From positions 1,674,001 through 1,738,000 of the forward strand of contig NZ_CP021731.1 in NCBI RefSeq assembly GCF_003628555.1: 64,000 nt of DNA, read 5' to 3'. This document shows positions 58,142-64,000 of the stretch, piece after piece; position 1 is the first letter of the stretch; the number at the start of each line of letters is the position of its first letter. A model generated the notes under the pieces. That model did not search any database. It had not been told where the DNA came from and saw only the letters and a program-made list of their open reading frames with translations. The stretch comes from Azoarcus sp. DN11. Lineage in GTDB: Bacteria; Pseudomonadota; Gammaproteobacteria; Burkholderiales; Rhodocyclaceae. The position numbers and the translations under genes are program-made.

Positions 58142-60697
58142 ATGTTCTTTCTTTCACGGAACGCTTCGAAACAACGCCTGCTCGAGGCCGAGCGCGCGCG
58201 CAACAACCGTCTGGAAATCGTCGCCGCGCTCTCCCAGGGGCAGATCACGCGGCGCGACCTCATCAAGGCAGGGATCTTCACCGCCGGCGGGATGCTGGCG
58301 TGGAAACACGGCCTGAACCCCTTCGTCCGCAGCGCCTTCGCCAGCAGCGGCAGCGTTCCCACCGGCACGCCGCGCAGCCCCTATCCGTTGCCCACCGACC
58401 AGCCGTTCATCCAGCCGCTGCTGCGTTGCAATAACCTGACGCCGCACAAGCTCGCCTCGACCGGCGGGAGCGACGCCTGGCTGCTGTGGCCCAAGGAAAC
58501 GGGCGAGGGGCCGGCGATGCGCCGCGCCAACACCGAGATCATCCGCCATACGGTCAATCTCGCCAACGCGGACAACACCGGTTCGGTTGCCGTGAGCGGC
58601 ACGACGGGGCCGCGCGAAGGGCGTGCACCGGGTGAAGCCTTTGCGCACCAGCGTTGGAACGAACTGGTCAACAAGGCCGTGGGGCCCGATGGCCACGTGT
58701 CGCATCCGCTCGATCCGGTCGGCTTCGTGATGTCCCTCGGGCAGGTCGTCCCCAACACGAGCTTCTGCTTCGCCAATAACTGGCACGCGCAGGAGCCGAG
58801 CCGGATCTGGACCTTCTGCGAGGGCCGGTTCGACCGCGGGCACCTGCCGCCCTGTCTCATGCAGGCCCGTTATGGCGAATCGGTGATCAACCGCATCTAC
58901 AACAACATGCCGTTCTTCGATCCGCAATTCGGTTCGGCGAACTTCCCCAATGTCGCCAATACCACGAACGGCGGTTTCGGGCGGCAGGAGGCGGCAATCC
59001 ACAACCATAACGGTCACAACGGGTCCGAAAGCGACGGCGCCACCAACACCCACTTCTTCCCCGGCCAGTATTACGACTACAACTACAGCCTGATGATGGC
59101 CCGGCGCGATGGCGGGCTGAAGGATTCGCGCGGACGCGACCTGGACAAGCTGCTCGGCGTGCGGCGGGGCGATCTGCGCTGTTCCACCCCCACCAACGAC
59201 GGCGGCATCATCCCGGTGCCCGGCGATTTTCGCGAGATCCAGGGCACCCTGTGGTTCCACGATCATCGCATCTCGTTCACGTCGGAAAATGTCTACAAGG
59301 GGTTTGCCGCGCTGCTCGAGTACTTCAGCGGCCCGGACCGCGGCTACGAGCGGCCCCTCGACAACCCGGCGGCGAACAAGGTGAACCTGCGCCTGCCGAG
59401 CGGCTGGCGCAACGCCAAGACCTGGGGCAACCGCGACTTCGACGTTTACCTGCTGATCCAGGACGTCGCGATGAACCCCGACGCCCAGCTCTTCTTCGAC
59501 ATCTTCGATACCGACGGCTTCCTCGGTGACGTGATGCACGTGAACTACCAGTGGAAGCCGACCATGGCGGTGCTGCCGCGCAAATACCGCTTCCGCACGC
59601 TGTCGGCCGGCATGTCGCGCTGGATCAAGCTCGCGGTGTCCGACAGCCTCGATCCCGGCACGGCGAACCCAGTGCCGCTGACCATCATCTCCAACGACGG
59701 GAACCTGTTCCCGCAGTTCGTGCGCAACGCCCCGGAACTGGACCTCCAGGGGACGGCCGAGCGCTGCGACTTCGTGCTCGACTTCTCGAAGTTCAAGGTC
59801 GGCCAGAAGCTCTACCTCGTGAACATGCTCAAGTTCTCCAACGGCAAGGGGCCGGACAAGGTCCTCACGCTGCGCGATGCGCTGAGCGGCAGTGCGCAAA
59901 GCGACGATCCCTGCCTCGGTGCGATCATGGAATTCCGGATTGCCAGCGAGGTGCCGAGCATCGACGAGCCGGGCGCGATGAACACCATCGCGAATTCCTG
60001 CGGCGTCAACGACATGAGCCTGGTGAAGGATCCGGGCGCGGACTGGGAGATTCCGACCGTCGAACCGGTCAGGACGCGGGTGATCGAGCTGGTGCGCGGC
60101 GCGGACGGCGGCGGTCTGCCGTTCGATCATCCGAGCGGGTCGGAGCCGTGGGGGGTCAAGGTCAATGGTGGTGCCGCCTACAACGCCGACATGCGGCGGG
60201 TGTCGAACCTGCCGCGGCCGGGCGACGTCGAGCAGTGGACCATCATGGCCGGCGGCGGCTGGGGGCATCCGCTCCACCTCCACTTCGAGGAAGGCAAGAC
60301 CATCGGCCGGAGCACCGGCCTGCCCATCACCGAGCGCAACAAGCGCAAGGATGTCTGGCACGTCGGCAGCTTCGTCGGCAACGTCACGTTCCAGGTTGCC
60401 TTTGGCGAGTTCGGCGGGGCCTACGTGAACCACTGCCACAACACCGTGCATGAGGACAACGCCATGCTGCTGCGCTACGACATCATCCGCGGCAACAGCA
60501 ATGCGAACGGTATCGAGGCGGTGCATATCACGGTGCTGCCGACCCCGGACCCGCGGCCCGAGGGCGTGAGCTACGTGGATTCCTGCTACCTGCAGGAAGG
60601 CAACCCGCAGGGCTTCCAGACCGGCGTCGATGTGTGTCCGACCTCCAGCCCCGACATCGGACCGGTGGTGCCGTCCCACGACCCGCGCACGCTCTGA
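58142..60697 (+). CDS. Large Tat-exported multicopper oxidase
   Basis: An 851-residue oxidase. A Tat leader (ITRRDLIKAGIFTAGGML, about residues 36-53) leads to cupredoxin-type domains. All copper motifs are seen: HNHNGH (about 298-303), WFHDHR (about 376-381), HPLHLHFE (about 712-719) and HCHNTVHEDNAML (about 763-775), the last giving type 1, 2 and 3 ligands with an axial Met. The protein is much longer than laccases or CueO, with large insertions between domains. Substrate unknown; metal, phenol or nitrogen compounds are open. GGGAG precedes the ATG. A SCO-cytochrome fusion gene follows and would help copper insertion or electron supply. Confidence 0.9.
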   Translation: MFFLSRNASKQRLLEAERARNNRLEIVAALSQGQITRRDLIKAGIFTAGGMLAWKHGLNPFVRSAFASSGSVPTGTPRSPYPLPTDQPFIQPLLRCNNLTPHKLASTGGSDAWLLWPKETGEGPAMRRANTEIIRHTVNLANADNTGSVAVSGTTGPREGRAPGEAFAHQRWNELVNKAVGPDGHVSHPLDPVGFVMSLGQVVPNTSFCFANNWHAQEPSRIWTFCEGRFDRGHLPPCLMQARYGESVINRIYNNMPFFDPQFGSANFPNVANTTNGGFGRQEAAIHNHNGHNGSESDGATNTHFFPGQYYDYNYSLMMARRDGGLKDSRGRDLDKLLGVRRGDLRCSTPTNDGGIIPVPGDFREIQGTLWFHDHRISFTSENVYKGFAALLEYFSGPDRGYERPLDNPAANKVNLRLPSGWRNAKTWGNRDFDVYLLIQDVAMNPDAQLFFDIFDTDGFLGDVMHVNYQWKPTMAVLPRKYRFRTLSAGMSRWIKLAVSDSLDPGTANPVPLTIISNDGNLFPQFVRNAPELDLQGTAERCDFVLDFSKFKVGQKLYLVNMLKFSNGKGPDKVLTLRDALSGSAQSDDPCLGAIMEFRIASEVPSIDEPGAMNTIANSCGVNDMSLVKDPGADWEIPTVEPVRTRVIELVRGADGGGLPFDHPSGSEPWGVKVNGGAAYNADMRRVSNLPRPGDVEQWTIMAGGGWGHPLHLHFEEGKTIGRSTGLPITERNKRKDVWHVGSFVGNVTFQVAFGEFGGAYVNHCHNTVHEDNAMLLRYDIIRGNSNANGIEAVHITVLPTPDPRPEGVSYVDSCYLQEGNPQGFQTGVDVCPTSSPDIGPVVPSHDPRTL

Positions 60698-60704
60698 GTG
60701 GAGG

Positions 60705-60743
60705 GGCCGGCAGGCGACGCCTCGCAGGTGTCGTCCGCCGGCC
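60705..60743 (+). other. Long stem-loop between oxidase and SCO genes
   Basis: A 17-bp stem (60705-60721 with 60727-60743; one A-C mismatch, two G-U pairs) with loop TCGCA lies just after the oxidase stop. No T-run follows. It probably stabilises the upstream message or reduces read-through into the SCO gene. Confidence 0.6.
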
Positions 60744-60773
60744 TGGAGTAACGAAAGAAGGAGGGATGCAAGC

Positions 60774-61784
60774 ATGATCAAGCGCCTCATCACCGCCGCC
60801 GCGATGTGTGCGGCCTTTTCGCTGTCTGGGGCGCCGGGGGTTGCATACTCGGCGCCGGACGATACCTGGGGAGCGGACTACTTTCCCAACGTGCCGCTCG
60901 TGACCCAGGACGGCAAGACGGTGCGTTTTTACGATGACCTGCTCAAGGGCAAGAAGGTGCTGGTCAACTTCATCTTCAGCAACTGCGACCAAGTCTGCCC
61001 GCTCGACACCGCGAACATGGCGCGGGTGCAGAAGCTGCTCGGCGAGCAGGTGGGGCGCGACGTCTTCATGTATTCGATCAGCCTCGATCCGGAGCACGAC
61101 ACGCCCGAGGTGCTGAAAGCCTACGCGGAAAAATTCGGCGCAGGGCCGGGCTGGGTGTTCCTGACCGGCAAGCGGAAGGACGTCGATGCCGTCCGCTTGA
61201 AGCTCGGAGACCGGGGGAGCAAGGAGGAGCACGCGAACACCGTGCGCATCGGCGACGTGGCGCAGGGCCGCTGGATCAGGGTGCCGCTGACCGCCGATCC
61301 GCACTACATCATGGTCGAGGCGAACAGCACGCTGAACCCGGGCTGGTCCACGGGCAAGACGCTGAAGAGCATCGCGGATGCCCCGCGACCCGAGGTCTTC
61401 GGTCCGGGGCAGCTCCTGTTTCACAACCGCTGCGCCGCCTGTCATGCCTTCGGCAAGGGCGACCGGATCGGGCCGGATCTGCAGGGCGTGACCGCGCGCC
61501 GGGCGCGCGACTGGCTCGTGCGCTATCTCGCAGCCCCCGAGCGGATGCGCGCCGACAAGGACCCCATCGCGATGGAACTGGCGAGCCGCTACAAGGTGCT
61601 GATGCCGGACCTGTCCCTGACGCACAAGGAACTCGGCGAGCTCATCGAGTACCTGGAGGCCAAGAGCGTCCCGCAGCCGGCCGCCGCGACGTCGATGGCG
61701 CCGGAAGCGGCGGGCGAGGCACCGCCGGCGGCCCATTCCCATGATGACCACCATCATCACGATCACGTCGCCGACGGCAAATAG
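60774..61784 (+). CDS. SCO - cytochrome c fusion with His-rich tail
   Basis: A 336-residue exported protein. A signal peptide (about 1-27) is followed by a SCO1/SenC thioredoxin fold with the copper-binding NCDQVCP and SLDPEHDTP (about 30-200). A class I cytochrome c follows, with CAACH at about 221-225 and axial Met in LMPDLSL near 285. The C-terminus is HSHDDHHHHDH, a strong metal-binding tail. Such fusions deliver copper and could pass electrons to or from the oxidase encoded upstream. GGAGGG precedes the ATG, and the gene follows the oxidase by 76 bases in one operon. The usual SCO His is not obvious to me. Confidence 0.85.
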   Translation: MIKRLITAAAMCAAFSLSGAPGVAYSAPDDTWGADYFPNVPLVTQDGKTVRFYDDLLKGKKVLVNFIFSNCDQVCPLDTANMARVQKLLGEQVGRDVFMYSISLDPEHDTPEVLKAYAEKFGAGPGWVFLTGKRKDVDAVRLKLGDRGSKEEHANTVRIGDVAQGRWIRVPLTADPHYIMVEANSTLNPGWSTGKTLKSIADAPRPEVFGPGQLLFHNRCAACHAFGKGDRIGPDLQGVTARRARDWLVRYLAAPERMRADKDPIAMELASRYKVLMPDLSLTHKELGELIEYLEAKSVPQPAAATSMAPEAAGEAPPAAHSHDDHHHHDHVADGK

Positions 61785-61839
61785 CGCGGGTGGCGTGTAG
61801 CGGGCGGCCGCGCCGGACGGCGGCCCCGGCACGACCGGT

Positions 61840-62781
61840 TCAGCGGTGGCGGCGCGTCTGCCGGTACATGCGCATCAGCGTGCTCTTGCCGAACAGGCTT
61901 TCGACCAGGTCGACGGCCAGTTCGGCCGTCATGTTGCGGTTGTCCAGCGCAGGGTTGAGTTCCACGATGTCGAGCGAGGCGAACTGCTCGGTATCCGCGA
62001 TCATTTCCATGCACAGCTCGGCTTCGCGATAGGTCGGGCCGCCGCGCACGGTGGTGCCGACGCCCGGCGCGATAGTCGGGTCGAGGAAGTCGACATCCAG
62101 GCTGACGTGCAGGTGCGTGTGCTCATCGACGCCGGCGAGCGCTTCTTCCATGACCGCGCGCATGCCGACCTCGTCGATGTAGCGCATGTCGAAGACCTCG
62201 ACGCCGAGCTCGCACAGGAAGCGTTTTTCGCCTTCGTCCACGCTGCGGATGCCGATCTGGCGGATCTCGGACGGGAGCATCGCGGGGGTGTGGCCGCCGA
62301 TGCGCGTCAGCACTTCCGGCCCGTGTCCGCACAGGCAGGCGACCGGCATGCCGTGGATGTTGCCCGAAGGCGTCAGCGTCGCGGTGTTGAGGTCGGCGTG
62401 GGCGTCGAACCACAGCACGCGCAGCTTCTTGCCGACGCTGCGGCAGTGGCGCGCGACCGCGCTGATCGAGCCGATCGCGAGGCAGTGGTCGCCCCCCAGC
62501 ACGACCGGCAGGCGGCCGGCGCTGAGCTCGGCGTATACCGCGTTGTGCAGCGCCGTGTTCCACGCGGCGACCTCCTGCAGGTGACGGAAGCCGTTCACCG
62601 CCGGCAGGTCGGGGTTGGCCGGACCGGCGAGGTTGCCGCAGTCGCGCACGTCGGCGCCGAAGGCCGCGATGGCGCTCTCGATGCCGGCCACGCGCAGGGC
62701 CTCCGGGCCCATGCTGGCGCCGCGCGTGCCGGCGCCGACATCGGTGGGTACGCCGATCAGGCTGACGGTCAGGTTCATCAT
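61840..62781 (-). CDS. rocF: Arginase
   Basis: A 313-residue arginase/agmatinase-family enzyme. The dimanganese ligands are seen in GGDHCLAIG, WFDAHADLNT and SLDVDFLDPTIAPG. The opening SLIGVPTDVGAGTRGASMGP and the arginase-specific TPSGNIHGMP loop favour arginase over agmatinase. It splits arginine to ornithine and urea in the cytoplasm. Length is normal. ATG codons at 62781 and 62778 are tandem. It converges with the SCO-cytochrome gene. The basic amino acid ABC transporter at 48.8-52.0 kb could supply its substrate but is not linked by an operon. Confidence 0.93.
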   Translation of the reverse strand: MMNLTVSLIGVPTDVGAGTRGASMGPEALRVAGIESAIAAFGADVRDCGNLAGPANPDLPAVNGFRHLQEVAAWNTALHNAVYAELSAGRLPVVLGGDHCLAIGSISAVARHCRSVGKKLRVLWFDAHADLNTATLTPSGNIHGMPVACLCGHGPEVLTRIGGHTPAMLPSEIRQIGIRSVDEGEKRFLCELGVEVFDMRYIDEVGMRAVMEEALAGVDEHTHLHVSLDVDFLDPTIAPGVGTTVRGGPTYREAELCMEMIADTEQFASLDIVELNPALDNRNMTAELAVDLVESLFGKSTLMRMYRQTRRHR

Positions 62782-63099
62782 GATGCGTTGCCCCTTGTCA
62801 GGCGTCGTATGCCGCGGTTCGATGATTCGCTTCGACCCCGCTTGGCGCGGAGTGGTTCGTCCGGTGCCGTTTCACAGGGCCGAACTTTGAAGGATGCGGC
62901 CGCCAGACAGAATCGACAATTTTGTAGCGGAATGGCATTGGTCTGACAAAACGGCAGGGCGAGTTGCCGATCTGATCAAATCCGCCGTCCCCGTGCCGCC
63001 AGAGCTTGCCACAGTTGAGGTATAAAGGCGCCGCGGCAGGCCGGACCGCGGCCGTCGAAGAGTCCCGCAATCGCGGATTCCGATGAGGAGAGGCACGAC
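62782..63099. other. Divergent region between arginase and EamA genes
   Basis: 318 bases without a gene. A TATAAA at 63021-63026 could be a -10 box for the EamA gene, but no good -35 stands at the right distance. No palindrome or terminator stands out. Confidence 0.4.
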
Positions 63100-64000
63100 G
63101 TGAAGCGCGCGCAGGCCAACGGCCTCCTGCTGGTGGCGGCACTGATCTGGGGGACGGCCTTCGTCGCCCAGCAGACGGGCATGCGCGACGTCGGCCCCTT
63201 CACCTTCACCGGCGTGCGCTTCCTGTTCGGCGCGGTGGTGATCCTGCCGCTGGTTGCGCGCGAGTTGCGCCGGCTCGGGCGGCGGGGCGTGTGGCTCGAC
63301 CGAAGGGACCTGGCGGGCGGGCTGCTGCTCGGCGTGGTGTTGTTTCTCGGCGCCGCCTTCCAGCAGATCGGCATCGCCGGCACGACGGTGAGCAACGCCG
63401 GCTTCCTCACGGCCCTGTACGTGCCGCTGGTGCCGGTGGCGAGTGCACTGCTGCTGCGCGAGCGCATGCACTGGTCGGCGTGGCCGGCGAGCGCGGGCTG
63501 CCTGGGTGGCACCTATCTGCTCGGCGGCGGCAGCCTGTCGGCGCTGTCGACGGGCGACCTGTGGGTGATCGCGAGTGCGCTGTTCTGGGCCGCGCACGTG
63601 ATGATGGTCGGGCGCGTTGCGGCGAGGCACGGCGCGCCGATCACGATCGCGTGCCTGCAGTTCGTGATGTGCGGCATGCTGGGCGTGGCCAGCGGGTTTT
63701 CGCTCGAGGTCGTGAGCGTCGATGCGCTGGCGCGCGCGCTGCCGTCGCTCGCCTACGCGGGCATCCTGTCGGTGGGGATCGGCTTCACGCTGCAGGTGGT
63801 CGCGCAGCGCCATACGCTGGCGGCGGATGCGGCGATCCTGCTGAGCTGCGAGACGCTGTTCGCAGCGATCGCGGCACGGATCTTCGTCGGCGAGGTGCTC
63901 ACGCCGATGCAGCTCGTGGGCGGCGCGCTGATCTTCGCCTGCGTGATGGCGATCCAGCTCTTGCCGCTGACGAGCTCGCGCGCGGAGGCGGCGCAGCCGG
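63100..64000 (+). CDS. EamA/DMT-family exporter, cut by window edge
   Basis: A drug/metabolite-transporter protein with two EamA repeats and about ten helices (LLLVAALIWGTAFVAQQTG in helix 1; ALYVPLVPVASALLL; ILSVGIGFTLQVVAQRH). It is an inner-membrane exporter, often of amino acids or metabolites; the substrate is unknown. The GTG at 63100 is chosen because GAGGAGAGG lies before it. The frame is open to the right window edge, near the expected end, so only a short C-terminal part is missing. Confidence 0.85.
   Translation, partial: MKRAQANGLLLVAALIWGTAFVAQQTGMRDVGPFTFTGVRFLFGAVVILPLVARELRRLGRRGVWLDRRDLAGGLLLGVVLFLGAAFQQIGIAGTTVSNAGFLTALYVPLVPVASALLLRERMHWSAWPASAGCLGGTYLLGGGSLSALSTGDLWVIASALFWAAHVMMVGRVAARHGAPITIACLQFVMCGMLGVASGFSLEVVSVDALARALPSLAYAGILSVGIGFTLQVVAQRHTLAADAAILLSCETLFAAIAARIFVGEVLTPMQLVGGALIFACVMAIQLLPLTSSRAEAAQP

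Noticed and set aside
61785..61839. Bidirectional terminator between SCO-cytochrome and arginase genes
   Set aside because: A 6-bp GGCCGC/GCGGCC stem can be drawn, but there is no T-run on either side and the region is uniformly GC-rich.
1..64000. CRISPR arrays, tRNA/rRNA genes, insertion sequences, prophage
   Set aside because: No regularly spaced repeats, tRNA-like cloverleafs, transposase or integrase motifs were found by reading both strands.

Overview
The window is a high-GC bacterial chromosome segment with dense genes and Shine-Dalgarno-led starts. Its content (quinoprotein alcohol oxidation, abundant PAS/GGDEF/EAL signalling, PA2778/PA2779-type pair, Kup, many TonB receptors) suggests a betaproteobacterium of the Azoarcus/Thauera/Aromatoleum group; that placement is inference. 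No rRNA, tRNA, CRISPR array, integrase or complete insertion sequence was seen.

Layout. 1-5298 (minus): a partial MFS exporter, an unusual ACP-acyl-AMP ligase-acyltransferase fusion and a putative lipoprotein. 5531-21344: a large signalling block. Its plus-strand genes encode an HD-GYP protein, a PAS kinase, a REC-HD-GYP protein, a lone receiver, an MglA-like GTPase, a second kinase, a receiver fused to a GspE/PilB-like secretion ATPase, a third soluble kinase and a PAS-GGDEF-EAL-REC protein. A membrane kinase and a FixJ-like regulator follow on minus. 21597-22678: two Hsp20 genes behind a sigma-32-like promoter that overlaps a truncated Tat-leader reading frame. 22892-31799 (minus): a membrane GGDEF-EAL protein, a DUF302-like protein, two TonB receptors and a small winged-helix-like protein. 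32081-34590: aldo/keto reductase, NAD(P)-binding protein and a transporter pseudogene broken by a 28-bp tandem duplication. 34779-39912: a dCache-PAS-GGDEF protein, HNH protein, glutathione peroxidase, glutathione S-transferase and a stand-alone MshEN-like protein.

40153-47183 is an alcohol-oxidation island. A PQQ dehydrogenase carrying the lanthanide-type Asp-X-Asp signature is read from a perfect -24/-12 (sigma-54) promoter. Divergent from it is a four-gene overlapping operon: SoxYZ-like carrier, metallo-hydrolase, NarX-type kinase and NarL-type regulator. A tandem-Cache periplasmic protein lies downstream of the dehydrogenase. 47234-54887 holds a putative metallopeptidase, a polar amino acid ABC transporter with an attenuating terminator after the binding protein, the PA2778/PA2779-like pair, a PAS protein and an HD hydrolase. 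55030-64000 holds Kup, an unknown Cys-containing membrane protein, a large Tat-exported multicopper oxidase with a second sigma-54 promoter and a palindromic operator, a SCO-cytochrome c fusion, arginase and a partial EamA exporter.

The strongest candidate for an undescribed system is the 5.5-18.4 kb block. It joins c-di-GMP turnover enzymes, a polarity-type GTPase, three related soluble kinases and a phospho-receiver/MshEN-controlled traffic ATPase. No pilin or secretin gene is present beside them.
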